Shown: positions 1-8,908, counted from the stretch's first letter. The stretch: DNA of 57,395 nucleotides from CAIVAT01 sp964355945 (GCA_964355945.1 CAYHGE010000012.1:1-57395); one strand, 5' to 3'. Notes: a model not told the origin generated them from the sequence alone. A program made the numbers and translations.

Positions 1-407
1 TGGAAATTGGTGCTGATGATTACCTGACCAAACCATTCCACTTACCAGAACTCAATGCCCGCATAAAATCAATCATCCGCCGCCGGAGTTTCGGCGGAGT
101 CAATGAAATCGTTTTCAATGATCTCCGTGTGCTGCCGGAACAAATGGAAGTTTCGGTGAGAAACCAGTTAATTGTCCTGACAAAAAAAGAATACGACTTA
201 CTTGTTTTTTTTCTTTCGAACAAAGACCGGATCCTTACGCGCGAATCGATCGCAGAACATTTATGGGGAGATGAAATGGACACCGCTGATTCTTTCGATT
301 TTATCTACACCCACATAAAGAACCTCCGGAAAAAAATCATGGAAAAAGGCGGAGAAGATTATATAAAAACAATTTACGGGATGGGTTACAAATTCACCGA
401 TCAATGA
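1..407 (+). CDS. OmpR-family response regulator (C-terminal part; 5' end outside window)
   Basis: The frame is open from the first base of the window, so the start and the phosphoacceptor aspartate lie upstream. What is visible begins inside the receiver domain with GADDYLTKPF, whose lysine is the conserved residue after beta-5, and continues into a winged-helix DNA-binding domain (LTKKEYDLLVFF, RILTRESIAEHLW, HIKNLRKKI, IKTIYGMGYKF). This arrangement is typical of OmpR/PhoB-type regulators. The stop codon overlaps the next start in an ATGA junction, so it is translationally coupled to the histidine kinase that follows and is almost certainly its partner. The target genes are unknown; the PepSY-like genes just downstream are candidates. 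Confidence 0.93.
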   Translation, partial: EIGADDYLTKPFHLPELNARIKSIIRRRSFGGVNEIVFNDLRVLPEQMEVSVRNQLIVLTKKEYDLLVFFLSNKDRILTRESIAEHLWGDEMDTADSFDFIYTHIKNLRKKIMEKGGEDYIKTIYGMGYKFTDQ

Positions 408-1669
408 AACTGCTTACCCGCACCTCCTTATCCTATATCATCATCTCCGGTATTGTCTTCATCATTAGCGGCCTGATTTTTTACAACCTGCTTCATAACA
501 TCTTCAAGCGCCAGCTTGATGAAACGCTGCAAGAGGAACGGATGCTGATAGAACAAACCATCAACTACTCCGACAGTGTTCCCGACTTCAGGCAGGTTTT
601 TGGCCACCTGATTGATGTCACAATCCTCAATACACCTCAATCAAAAACAGGATATATCAGGGATACCCTGATGTACGACAATGATCTGGGTACTTTTGCA
701 TCCTTCCGGCATCTTTTCGCCGAAAATACTTCGATCAGAAACAAGGGCTACATCATCAACATATACAAGCCCTTGCGGGATTCAGAGAACCTGATCACAG
801 AGATAGTGATATCGATGGCATTGGTTTTTATGACACTTCTTTTCCTACTTGTTATCGTTAACTATTTTATAAACAGACGTATATGGATTCCATTCTATCG
901 AATTCTGCATAATCTCAGCAAGTATGAGATCAACCTGGCAACACCGCTGGAGCTGGCTAAAACAGATATCTATGAATTCAAATTGCTAAACCAGACCCTA
1001 GACAAAATGTCGAAGAAGATTCGGCTGGATTATTTGCATCTCAAAGAATTTAATGAAAATGCAGCGCATGAACTCCAAACTCCTCTTGCAATTATCAAGT
1101 CAAAACTTGAATTGCTGATTCAAAAGGAGAATCTTGATGAAAAGCAGCTTCAACTTATCAGCGTCATATTCGAAGCGACTACGCGCATGTCGAAATTAAA
1201 CCAGGGATTGTTGCTGATTTCCAAGATTGAAAACAACCAGTTCATGGATGTCGGAGAGATCAACCTGCAGCGGCTCCTCGATAAAACAACAGAGCACTTC
1301 GAAGAGATGATTGACCACAGGAAGATTTCTGTTACAAAAAACTACCAAAATGATGTCAGGTTGAATATGAATCCTGCATTGGCCGAGATATTTATCACCA
1401 ACATGGTGTCAAATGCCATCCGGCACAATATCATTCAGGGTAGGATTGACATCAATGTTAACCAGGATTATTTCTCAATTACGAATACGGGTCAAACAAT
1501 GAAAACAGACCCCAGGAACCTTTTTGAACGATTCAGGAAATCCGAAAATAATCCTGACTCTGTGGGCCTGGGGCTTTCAATCGTACAAAAAATCGCTGAC
1601 CTGTACAACATGAAAATAGACTATTTGTACCATGACGGATTGCATACACTGAAAATTTCTTATAATTAA
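404..1669 (+). CDS. Sensor histidine kinase, two-TM
   Basis: 421 residues. A first membrane helix at about 10-30 and a second at about 132-155 enclose a roughly 100-residue periplasmic sensor region with no recognisable domain. The dimerisation/phosphotransfer helix carries AAHELQTPLA with the phosphoacceptor His222. The ATPase domain shows the N box (SNAIRHN, Asn337), NTG at 361-363 in place of the usual DxG, an F box (LFERFRK) and the GLGLSIV lid at about 388-394. The NTG variant is common in this type of Bacteroidota kinase. The start overlaps the regulator's stop by 4 bp. The signal sensed cannot be told from sequence. Confidence 0.93.
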   Translation: MKLLTRTSLSYIIISGIVFIISGLIFYNLLHNIFKRQLDETLQEERMLIEQTINYSDSVPDFRQVFGHLIDVTILNTPQSKTGYIRDTLMYDNDLGTFASFRHLFAENTSIRNKGYIINIYKPLRDSENLITEIVISMALVFMTLLFLLVIVNYFINRRIWIPFYRILHNLSKYEINLATPLELAKTDIYEFKLLNQTLDKMSKKIRLDYLHLKEFNENAAHELQTPLAIIKSKLELLIQKENLDEKQLQLISVIFEATTRMSKLNQGLLLISKIENNQFMDVGEINLQRLLDKTTEHFEEMIDHRKISVTKNYQNDVRLNMNPALAEIFITNMVSNAIRHNIIQGRIDINVNQDYFSITNTGQTMKTDPRNLFERFRKSENNPDSVGLGLSIVQKIADLYNMKIDYLYHDGLHTLKISYN

Positions 1670-1739
1670 CACCTCTTCAAAATTTCAACAGAATCATTTC
1701 TCAATTTTGCGCAATTATTTTTATACGGTTAATGAAATT

Positions 1740-2039
1740 ATGAAAAAAGTCTTGTTCCTTTTTATATTCGGCTTTCTCAGCACCTTTCTGTTCGCTCAGA
1801 CCAAAACAGAATTGCAGGCTGATGAGTTGCAGAAACCCATTTTAGATTATATTTCGAAGAACTTCAACAGTTATACGATTGACAAAGTTTTCAAGGTTGA
1901 TGACAAAGGCGTTATCACTTATGATATCTGCGTAAACAAAGATAAAACTCATGAAAAAATCTTCTTCGATAAAGATGGGAAATTCCTTAGAAAAGAGTCC
2001 TGCTCCCTCGAATGTTGCCAGGGCTCATCAAAAAAATAG
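1740..2039 (+). CDS. Secreted PepSY-like domain protein (short paralogue)
   Basis: I place the start at the ATG at 1740 (MKKVLFLF...), because it gives a clean signal peptide ending FAQ; an upstream in-frame ATG at 1707 would add 11 unlikely residues. The 99-residue product is a signal peptide plus one domain of the PepSY-like type (formerly DUF2874, BLIP-like fold), recognised from the pattern LQKPILDYISKNFNSYTIDKVFKVDDKG and the end KIFFDKDGKFLRKE. The C-terminus carries three cysteines (SCSLECCQG), which is not usual and may bind metal or form disulfides. It lies 70 bp after the kinase and 52 bp before a paralogue, so it may be regulated by, or feed back on, the two-component system. Function unknown. 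Confidence 0.8.
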   Translation: MKKVLFLFIFGFLSTFLFAQTKTELQADELQKPILDYISKNFNSYTIDKVFKVDDKGVITYDICVNKDKTHEKIFFDKDGKFLRKESCSLECCQGSSKK

Positions 2040-2091
2040 CTTAACATCTCAATAAATCAATCCTAATTATTAATCTAATTCCTTGAAACTT

Positions 2092-2463
2092 ATGAAAAAA
2101 GTAATGCTAGTCATAATGGCTGCCATATTCTCTATGGTGGTTTTTGCCCAGGATAAAAAGATGACCGAAATCAAAGTAAACCAGTTGCCAAAAGGTGTTG
2201 CTGAATATGTAGCCAAAAATTTCGGAGGACAGTCCATTTCAAGGGCTGGCAAGATTGAAGAAAAAGGCGTGACTTCTTATGTCGCCATGGTTGAAATGAG
2301 TGGACAGAAACGGGCCTTCCTTTTTGACAAAGATGGGAAATTCACTGGAAAAGGCGACGACCTGTTCAAAGGCGCTCAAGCTGCAAAGCCACCTGTAAAA
2401 GCGCCTGAAGTCAAACCTGCAACACAATCACCTGCTGTAGAAACTGCTACTCCGAAAAAATAA
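2092..2463 (+). CDS. Secreted PepSY-like domain protein (long paralogue)
   Basis: The start is the ATG at 2092; a TTG at 2083 lies just upstream in frame but would spoil the signal peptide. The 123-residue product has a signal peptide ending FAQ, a PepSY-like domain (LPKGVAEYVAKNFGGQSI, then VTSYVAMVEMSGQKRAFLFDKDGKF) and a low-complexity tail rich in Pro, Ala, Lys and Thr from about residue 95. It is a tandem paralogue of the gene at 1740-2039. A strong terminator follows, which makes this the last gene of the regulator-kinase-PepSY group. Families of this kind are often found next to two-component systems in Bacteroidota; the biochemical role is not established. Confidence 0.82.
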   Translation: MKKVMLVIMAAIFSMVVFAQDKKMTEIKVNQLPKGVAEYVAKNFGGQSISRAGKIEEKGVTSYVAMVEMSGQKRAFLFDKDGKFTGKGDDLFKGAQAAKPPVKAPEVKPATQSPAVETATPKK

Positions 2464-2484
2464 CAACCCGCTTCATTTTACCAG

Positions 2485-2508
2485 GCCGGAGCAACTCCGG
2501 CTTTTTTT
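2485..2508 (+). terminator. Rho-independent terminator
   Basis: Perfect 7-bp stem GCCGGAG / CTCCGGC with a CAA loop, followed by seven T. It ends the two-component/PepSY group 22 bp after the stop of the second PepSY gene. Confidence 0.9.
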
Positions 2509-2539
2509 ATGCGCCGATGTACCGTTAATGTTTTATTAA

Positions 2540-2547
2540 TACCTTTG
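2540..2547 (+). promoter_or_regulatory. Putative -7 element for the exosortase gene
   Basis: TACCTTTG matches the Bacteroidota -7 consensus TAnnTTTG and lies about 75 bp before the exosortase start. No clear -33 TTTG is visible at the right distance. Confidence 0.55.
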
Positions 2548-2622
2548 CAATTTATAATCGGTCTAATCATTTATATTATTGCAGTTTCAAGATAAACATT
2601 AACACTAATAATCAGGAAATTT

Positions 2623-3210
2623 ATGGGTTATTCACCAAAGAAAAAAGCACTGAAAAACAAACAACAGGCTCCCTCTCCATTCGAAGGCGTTCGCAGCAAT
2701 TTACGGCAGAAATTGCCTGTCATACTTTTTGTATTTGGCTTTGCCACCCTGATGATCCTGTTTTACATAATCTGGTTATCAGAATATAGCCAAACCAACA
2801 TTCAGCCTCACATCGTTTCTGCGAATGCAAAAATATCGAGCTTCATTCTGAATATTTTCGGAATGGAAACCACCGCGTCAAAAGAGAATATCACATCCTC
2901 CCGATTTTCGGTAGGCATAGCCCGTGGCTGTGATGCAATGGAAGCCATGGCGCTGTTCGCAGCGGCCTTGCTCTCCTTCCCTGCCAAATGGAAATATAAA
3001 CTCATTGGGTTCTTCTCAGGAATAGCACTGCTGTTTTCTCTCAACATCTTACGTGTTGTTTCGCTGTTTCTTACCGGAGTATATTTCCCAAAAGCCTTTG
3101 AGATCATGCATGTCGAAGTGTGGCAGGTGGTTTTTATAATTTTTGCCCTTGGATTATGGATATTCTGGATCAAGCTGACAAGAAAGGAGATTTCCAATGT
3201 TACGCAGTAA
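2623..3210 (+). CDS. xrtH: Exosortase, XrtH type
   Basis: 195-residue integral membrane protein with four to five hydrophobic segments after a basic N-terminus. It shows the three invariant exosortase/archaeosortase residues in order: Cys103 in ARGCDAMEA, Arg144 in LNILRVVSLF and His163 in MHVEVWQ. Exosortases cleave C-terminal sorting tails of exported proteins at the membrane. Assignment to the H subtype is an inference from the neighbouring substrate at 3878-4717, whose tail IPTVSEWG matches the IPTLxxWG-CTERM signal tied to XrtH. It overlaps the next gene by 14 bp. The enzyme is at the short end of the family and lacks the C-terminal EpsI-like domain of some exosortases. Confidence 0.88.
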   Translation: MGYSPKKKALKNKQQAPSPFEGVRSNLRQKLPVILFVFGFATLMILFYIIWLSEYSQTNIQPHIVSANAKISSFILNIFGMETTASKENITSSRFSVGIARGCDAMEAMALFAAALLSFPAKWKYKLIGFFSGIALLFSLNILRVVSLFLTGVYFPKAFEIMHVEVWQVVFIIFALGLWIFWIKLTRKEISNVTQ

Positions 3211-3802
3211 AACCTTGATATTATTTTTACTTCAGGCACTCCTTATTTATGGATTGCTTTCGGCCCCCCTTACCTTTTACGACAAAACTTACGGGGATTT
3301 TTACAGGAAAGTAGCCGAAATGTTCTTCAGCAACTTCAGGGACACCGGTTTTGTGAAATTCAAAGAATGGAAAGACCCGGCAACCACCCATGTCAACCTT
3401 GGCAACTATGCCCTTGTGCGCCCTGACGGAAGCTCCAAGACCACATTTGTTGACATCAACACCCGCTATCTTGGTTATATTCCCACAATTTTACTGCTCT
3501 CGCTTGTACTGGCCTCACCGGTACCCTGGAAACGCAGATTGATTGCACTGGTGTCAGGATTTACGTTGGTCATGTTGCTGATCATGTTCAAACAATGGAT
3601 TGCATTGTTATGGCTCAGCAATGAAACGCCATGGCTTCAGTTAACTAATATCACCGGGACCGCCAAAACGGTACTTACCTTTTTAAACACCTTCATCTCT
3701 GTTTCATCCAGTTCTGTGCTCTATTTTGTAGTGGCAATCTGGCTGCTCGTCACCTTCAGAGTTGAAGATTTCAAGGTACAGAAGGCCAAACCCGGCAAAT
3801 AA
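3197..3802 (+). CDS. Exosortase-associated membrane protein
   Basis: 201 residues with an N-terminal membrane helix (about 7-23), a soluble stretch of about 65 residues and three further helices (about 93-107, 113-135 and 168-188). The start overlaps the exosortase by 14 bp, so the two are translationally coupled. Small membrane proteins that travel with XrtH are known, and this gene fits that position and topology, but I see no catalytic motif. A role as partner or accessory factor in tail processing is inferred from context alone. The gene ends at a bidirectional terminator shared with the convergent substrate gene. Confidence 0.7.
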   Translation: MLRSKTLILFLLQALLIYGLLSAPLTFYDKTYGDFYRKVAEMFFSNFRDTGFVKFKEWKDPATTHVNLGNYALVRPDGSSKTTFVDINTRYLGYIPTILLLSLVLASPVPWKRRLIALVSGFTLVMLLIMFKQWIALLWLSNETPWLQLTNITGTAKTVLTFLNTFISVSSSSVLYFVVAIWLLVTFRVEDFKVQKAKPGK

Positions 3803-3812
3803 ATTTCAAAAA

Positions 3813-3858
3813 AAAATCCTTTGCGGTCGAATTTTCAATTCTGACCTCAAAGGATTTT
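3813..3858. terminator. Bidirectional terminator between convergent genes
   Basis: Long hairpin: arm 3813-3828 pairs with 3843-3858 with one mismatch, and an inner GAATT/AATTC stem extends it almost to the loop. The A-rich left side and T-rich right side serve both strands. Confidence 0.85.
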
Positions 3859-3877
3859 GCTTTAGCTTAAAAAGGTA

Positions 3878-4717
3878 TTATCCCCTCATCTTCAGGATAT
3901 AGAAGGTACCAAAACCAAGGAGAACACATCCAAGGATAATCAAACCCCATTCTGATACGGTTGGAATGGCAGCGATTGAATGGTCGCATGCATAATTCAG
4001 GTTGTTGACCAACATAATACCAGCCGATTGGCCATTGTTGTAACCATATTCATACGTACATGTAGTTGCCGTTACAATACCGGATCCATATTGATACTGA
4101 ATGGTCGTGGGTAAACCGTTTGATGAGGCAGTAGTAATGATATCTGTGCCGGCAACCAGGTTCTGAAATACACCATGACTTGCATATGAACCAGAGAAAG
4201 GATTCGGCACCCCGGTAGTGATGGGGTGTGGTGCACCAACAGCATTATTACCGTCATATTGTTCCAATGTCGATACCCCACCAGGTAACAGTACTGAATA
4301 CCCGCATGGTGAGTTCCAACCGCAGGTTGCGGCATGAACTTCCAACGATCCGCCATTCTGAACAAATGTCACAAACTTGGGGAAGTTAGCGGCAAACACT
4401 GTATGAAATCCCGGAACCTGATCTGAGAGCACAATGATAACATCAAACAGGCTGAAATCAAGAGCCGGGAATGATGCTGATGTAGCAGTCGAAAAAGTTT
4501 CACCATTTGCAGTAAGGATTTGTGCAACAGCGTTACTTCCCCATGGGAGATTGTCGGACAGCACCAAATAGTTACAGCCTGAATCTTTGTGAGGGGCTAT
4601 AACAGTTTTTGTAGCAACTGCTGCCGGTGCATTTGCCTGAGATCCTGAATTCATCTGTGCAAAAGAATAACCGGCAATCGCTATGAAAGCGACCATTAAA
4701 AGGATAATTTTTCTCAT
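3878..4717 (-). CDS. Secreted protein with IPTLxxWG-type exosortase sorting tail
   Basis: 279 residues. An N-terminal signal peptide (MRKIILLMVAFIAIAGYSFA) is followed by a globular region of about 200 residues, then the sorting tail: IPTVSEWG at 251-258, a hydrophobic helix at about 259-275 and the basic end KMRG. This is the IPTLxxWG-CTERM layout recognised by XrtH. The middle part (NYLVLSDN, FDVIIVLSDQVPG, FVTFVQNGGSLEVHAATCG, YGSGIVTATTCTYEYG) resembles class I glutamine-amidotransferase-like folds of the ThuA type. No full catalytic triad can be assigned, so this is tentative. An AT-rich 256-bp region (4718-4973) lies upstream; I see no clear promoter motif in it. Confidence 0.85.
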   Translation of the reverse strand: MRKIILLMVAFIAIAGYSFAQMNSGSQANAPAAVATKTVIAPHKDSGCNYLVLSDNLPWGSNAVAQILTANGETFSTATSASFPALDFSLFDVIIVLSDQVPGFHTVFAANFPKFVTFVQNGGSLEVHAATCGWNSPCGYSVLLPGGVSTLEQYDGNNAVGAPHPITTGVPNPFSGSYASHGVFQNLVAGTDIITTASSNGLPTTIQYQYGSGIVTATTCTYEYGYNNGQSAGIMLVNNLNYACDHSIAAIPTVSEWGLIILGCVLLGFGTFYILKMRG

Positions 4718-4973
4718 AATTTTAAAGTTTAGTTTAACATGTTAATGATTAATAGATCTACTAATTGTGGTTAATTTTGGATAATATTAATTAATATCAG
4801 AGAACAATATTATAAAGATTTAGTCTAAAAAACAAATATTTTCATGAGAATTTAGAAAAAAAAACATATTTTATTGTATTTCAGACATGTAATCAACTTA
4901 ACAATAATTAATAGATAACAGCAATCCGACAGGTCGTGTCGATCATCGGTCAGAGGGTGACGCAAATCACTCA

Positions 4974-6662
4974 CTATTCTGAAATCTTTTGAATAACTGT
5001 CTCAAGTATCGTTTGTTCTGCGGTCCTGGCCATAGCAACCAGTTCATCTGCCTGTTTCAAAATTACGCTGAGATATTCAGTATCCTTGAAACCGGCGCCA
5101 TTTACTTTTACATTCAGGTAAGCTCCGATCACTGCTGTACGGATGCAGAGTGCTCCAACACCGGCATCAGTTACAGAATTCGGATTTCCGCAATCCACCA
5201 TGGCACGGATGATTTCGAACGATTCATAAGCTTTTTGCATCGTCCGGAAGGGAACCTCGATGGCATAACGGGTAGCATCCTGGATTGCCGAAGTTCTTAA
5301 CTTTTTCTCTTCATCGCTGTTTTTCGGTAAACCGAAGGCATCCATTATCTTATTAAAAGCCTTGGTATCCTCATCAACCAGGAACAGCAGTTCATCTTTC
5401 AGTTTCTGCCCCTTTTCAGCCCAGACAGAAAACTCTTCCCACCGCTCATCCCAGCCTGATTTGTGAGAGGAGAGATTTGCGACCATGGTACCCAGCGAAA
5501 CCCCCAGTGCGGCTACATACGCTGAAACCGACCCTCCCCCGGGGGCGGCTGATTCGGAGGCGGTTTCATTGGTAAAACCTTCCACGGTCATTCCAACAAG
5601 TTTTTTATCCTTCGGATCATCCAGCAAATACTCAATGATTTTCTCCCCCGGGTTAAATGGCTTAAGATCATCAAGTCCAAGTGATTTGACCGCGATCATG
5701 ATAAGCTGATCTTCAGAAATTCCGACCGACCGCTGCTGCTTGCGCAGAAAATATTTCCCGGCATCCGTCAGGGCCTTCTTAGGAACCAGGCCAACAAGTT
5801 CGGAGCCGGTAACCCGCATGCCCCGTTCCATGGCCTTTTGACAGGAAACCTCAAATGCTTCATGTACAGAGGTAACGCTGATATTTGTTAGGTTAATGGA
5901 AACCTGGGCAATGCCATACTCTTCGATAAACCAACCGATGGCTTTACAGGCCTTCAGTGCCCCGGGTGTCCAGATTTCTTTACCATGCCCGTCTTTTTTA
6001 ATCTTTCCGGTGATAGGGTTACCCTCACGGACCGGGCGACCCTTTTCCCTGATATCGAATGCAACCGCATTGGCGCGACGAGTGGAAGTCGTATTCAGAT
6101 TAATATTATATGCAACCAGAAAATCGCGGGCACCGACGGCAATGGCACCTGTGCGTGCATTAAAAACTGCCGGGCCGAAATCGGGCTTCCAATGAGGATC
6201 ATCCAGCTTCTTTGGTAAGCCTTCATACTCACCCGAACGACAATTGGCGAGGTTACGCCGTTCCTGGCTCAGGGCGGCATTTTCATAACAATAGACCGGA
6301 ATTGCCAGCTCCCTCCCCACCCTTTCAGCAAGTTTATGCGCAAAAACTGTAGTCTCCTCCATGGTTATATTGGAAATCGGAACCAGCGGGCAGACATCTG
6401 TTGCACCAAACCGCGGGTGCTCCCCGTGATGTCTGCTCATGTCGATGATCTCAGAAGCCTTCTTAATGGCCCGAAAGGCAGCTTCAATCACTGCGTCTGG
6501 TTCTCCGACCAGGGTGACAACTGTGCGGTTTGTGGCCGCACCGGGATCAACATCAAGCAGCCTTACCCCGGCTACTTTTTCAATTTCGTCAGTAATTGTT
6601 TTGATCACGCCCATGTCGCGACCTTCAGAAAAGTTGGGAACACATTCGATGAGTTGTTTCAT
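4974..6662 (-). CDS. ftcD: Formimidoyltransferase-cyclodeaminase (bifunctional)
   Basis: The start is the ATG at 6662, giving MKQLIECVPNFSEGRD; upstream in-frame codons lack family similarity. The 562-residue product has the N-terminal formiminotransferase subdomains (about 1-300) and a C-terminal cyclodeaminase domain (about 345-560, with ETASESAAPGGGSVSAYVAALG). His82 in EHPRFGATDV corresponds to the catalytic histidine of the mammalian enzyme. It transfers the formimino group of N-formimino-L-glutamate to tetrahydrofolate and then releases ammonia, giving 5,10-methenyl-THF. This is the last step of the histidine degradation route that includes hutI at 10477-11745; hutH and hutU are not in the window. 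Confidence 0.95.
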   Translation of the reverse strand: MKQLIECVPNFSEGRDMGVIKTITDEIEKVAGVRLLDVDPGAATNRTVVTLVGEPDAVIEAAFRAIKKASEIIDMSRHHGEHPRFGATDVCPLVPISNITMEETTVFAHKLAERVGRELAIPVYCYENAALSQERRNLANCRSGEYEGLPKKLDDPHWKPDFGPAVFNARTGAIAVGARDFLVAYNINLNTTSTRRANAVAFDIREKGRPVREGNPITGKIKKDGHGKEIWTPGALKACKAIGWFIEEYGIAQVSINLTNISVTSVHEAFEVSCQKAMERGMRVTGSELVGLVPKKALTDAGKYFLRKQQRSVGISEDQLIMIAVKSLGLDDLKPFNPGEKIIEYLLDDPKDKKLVGMTVEGFTNETASESAAPGGGSVSAYVAALGVSLGTMVANLSSHKSGWDERWEEFSVWAEKGQKLKDELLFLVDEDTKAFNKIMDAFGLPKNSDEEKKLRTSAIQDATRYAIEVPFRTMQKAYESFEIIRAMVDCGNPNSVTDAGVGALCIRTAVIGAYLNVKVNGAGFKDTEYLSVILKQADELVAMARTAEQTILETVIQKISE

Positions 6663-6726
6663 AAGATGGTGGTATGGTAAAATGGTGAAACCAATTGTTA
6701 TCCTGTCAGGAGTTTTTTTCAGCTTG

Positions 6727-6734
6727 CAAAAATA
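6727..6734 (-). promoter_or_regulatory. Putative -7 element for ftcD
   Basis: On the minus strand TATTTTTG fits TAnnTTTG and predicts a leader of about 60 nt before the ftcD start at 6662, which also supports that start over the longer reading frame. Confidence 0.55.
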
Positions 6735-6801
6735 GATATTTTTAGTCATTTATTCTGTCACACATTTCGCTTCAGGCATACTGTGAGACTTCTTTTTTCA
6801 G

Positions 6802-6809
6802 TACTTTTG
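6802..6809 (+). promoter_or_regulatory. Putative -7 element for the gluzincin lipoprotein gene
   Basis: TACTTTTG fits TAnnTTTG, 25 bp before the ATG at 6835. Together with the element at 6727-6734 it makes a divergent promoter region with ftcD. Confidence 0.6.
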
Positions 6810-6834
6810 CTTAAATTTTCCAAAACAAAACGCG

Positions 6835-8883
6835 ATGAAAAACATTCTCTTTTTGCTGCTGCCAGTTGCCTTGCTTTTCGGACAATGTAAACCTGTTGAA
6901 AAACCCGGGAACAACACTACTGCTTCTTTCATAAAACAGGCCACCATCGACTCGGTGACAAGTAACCTGGCCAAATCATTGGGTGACGGCAATAAAACCC
7001 GCATGGAAAAAGGAGTAACCCAATGCGCTGCACTTTGGACTTCTGAGGATGGTGGTGAAAAAGAGTTTGAAGAATTCTGTCTGAAATACTACACGAGTGA
7101 TCCTGCAAAGCTTGATATTTTATTCAAGCGGTTTTCGGCCAACTGGGAGTCTCTGTTTGGCCATTTCAACATGATCAGCCTTGACCTGAAACGTGGCATG
7201 CATCTCGATATAGGGGAGATGCTCGACATTGATGAGCTATTTGGCGCATATGAACCAGGAGCCCATTTTAACGATGATTTCTTCAACAATAAACTTGCCT
7301 TTATTACCGCATTGAATTTCCCTTTTTATTCACTGAAAGAGAAAGAGGAGTCAGGTCCGAAATGGAGTCGCACAGAATGGGCACACGTACGAATGGGGGA
7401 TCTCTTCACCTCCCGAGTGCCTGCAAATGTCAATGTAAAGATCGCTGAAGCACTTACCAATGCCGACAACTATATCTCCGGGTATAACATTTATGTTGGC
7501 AACCTGATCGATGACCAGGGGAAAACCCATTTCGCCAAAGAGATGAAACTTTTATCTCACTGGAATCTCCGCGATGAGCTGAAAGCCAATTATAATAAAA
7601 GTGACGAAGGTACCCTGAAACAAAAGATGATCTACCAGGTCATGCTGCGAATCATCAACCAGGAGATTCCAGACAGCGTGATAAACAACCCGCTTTTTCA
7701 ATGGAACCCGGCATCCAATAAATTATTCAAAGATGGCAAAGAGTTTGCGAATACCCCGGAGCCCGACACAAGGTATGCAACGCTGTTGAACCTGTTCAAT
7801 AATATGAAACTCATGGATCAGTACACGCCCATGTATCCGACTTACATCATGCGTGCGTTCGATGGCAGCATGGAGATTCCCCAGGCTCAGGTTGAGAAGC
7901 TCTTTACAGAATTCTGTTCATCAGCCCAGGTCAAACAGGTGGGTGATCTGATCAGCAAACGGCTCGGCAGACCACTGCAGCCATTCGATATCTGGTATGA
8001 TGGGTTTAAGCCGCGCAGCAATATGAATATGGAACTGCTGGATAAGACAACCCGGGCCAAATATCCGAATACGATGGCATTTGAAGCAGATATCCCAAAC
8101 ATCCTGGTCAAAATGGGGTTCAAGCCCGACAAAGCAAAAGAGATCGCTTCGCATATTGCTGTTGATCCTGCCCGTGGAAGTGGCCATGCATGGGGAGCTC
8201 AGATGAAAGGTGACAAGGCCCATCTGCGTACGAGGATAGGAAAAGACGGAATGGACTACAAAGGTTATAATATTGCCATCCATGAACTTGGTCATAATGT
8301 TGAGCAAACGATCTCCCTTTACATGGTTGACAACTATATGATGCAGGGGGTGCCCAATACTGCTTTTACAGAGGCGTTTGCTTTTACTTTCCAGAAGTAT
8401 GATCTTGAACTGCTTGGTATCAAGGATAAGGACCCCGGCAAAGATGCTCTGGCTGCCATAGACAACTTCTGGATGAGTTACGAAATAATGGGTGTTTCGT
8501 TGCTTGATATGAAAGTCTGGAAATGGCTTTATGAAAATCCAAATGCAACAAAAGAGCAGCTGAAAGAGACCGTTGTCAAAACAGCCATTGATGTCTGGAA
8601 CCAATATTATGCACCGGTTTTTGGCATGAAAGACACTCCCATACTGGCCATCTATTCACACATGATCGATAATCCTTTGTACTTGTCCAACTATCCGGTC
8701 GGGCATTTAATTGATTTCCAGCTTGATCAATTCCTGAAAGGGAAAAATTTTGCCGATGAGGCAATCAGGATCTATTCTTCAGGGCGCCTCATCCCACAAC
8801 TCTGGATGAAGAACGCCGTTGGTCAGGAAATATCCATCAAACCCCTGTTGGATGCAACCGATTCAGCGTTAAAGCTACAATAG
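6835..8883 (+). CDS. Putative zinc metallopeptidase (gluzincin), exported
   Basis: 682 residues. The N-terminus is hydrophobic and ends LLFGQC, so it may be a lipoprotein anchored at Cys18, although Gln at -1 is atypical. The zinc site is HELGH at 483-487, with the likely third ligand Glu513 in TEAFAFTF about 26 residues later, the gluzincin arrangement seen in M2, M3 and related families. The 480 residues before it are mainly helical with no recognised domain. I cannot place it in one named family with certainty; M3-like is the closest by the HELGHN...EAFA pattern. It probably acts on peptides outside the inner membrane. It stands alone between ftcD and a T9SS cargo gene. Confidence 0.8.
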   Translation: MKNILFLLLPVALLFGQCKPVEKPGNNTTASFIKQATIDSVTSNLAKSLGDGNKTRMEKGVTQCAALWTSEDGGEKEFEEFCLKYYTSDPAKLDILFKRFSANWESLFGHFNMISLDLKRGMHLDIGEMLDIDELFGAYEPGAHFNDDFFNNKLAFITALNFPFYSLKEKEESGPKWSRTEWAHVRMGDLFTSRVPANVNVKIAEALTNADNYISGYNIYVGNLIDDQGKTHFAKEMKLLSHWNLRDELKANYNKSDEGTLKQKMIYQVMLRIINQEIPDSVINNPLFQWNPASNKLFKDGKEFANTPEPDTRYATLLNLFNNMKLMDQYTPMYPTYIMRAFDGSMEIPQAQVEKLFTEFCSSAQVKQVGDLISKRLGRPLQPFDIWYDGFKPRSNMNMELLDKTTRAKYPNTMAFEADIPNILVKMGFKPDKAKEIASHIAVDPARGSGHAWGAQMKGDKAHLRTRIGKDGMDYKGYNIAIHELGHNVEQTISLYMVDNYMMQGVPNTAFTEAFAFTFQKYDLELLGIKDKDPGKDALAAIDNFWMSYEIMGVSLLDMKVWKWLYENPNATKEQLKETVVKTAIDVWNQYYAPVFGMKDTPILAIYSHMIDNPLYLSNYPVGHLIDFQLDQFLKGKNFADEAIRIYSSGRLIPQLWMKNAVGQEISIKPLLDATDSALKLQ

Positions 8884-8908
8884 TATTCCTATTTATAACT
8901 TTTTTACC

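Noticed and set aside
4718..4973. Possible small RNA or promoter in the AT-rich region upstream of the IPTLxxWG protein gene
   Set aside because: No strong hairpin, no exact TAnnTTTG on the minus strand and no conserved feature; AT-richness alone is not evidence.
7921..8604. Minus-strand open frame of 227 codons inside the gluzincin gene
   Set aside because: Antisense to the conserved zinc site; no promoter, signal or homology visible.
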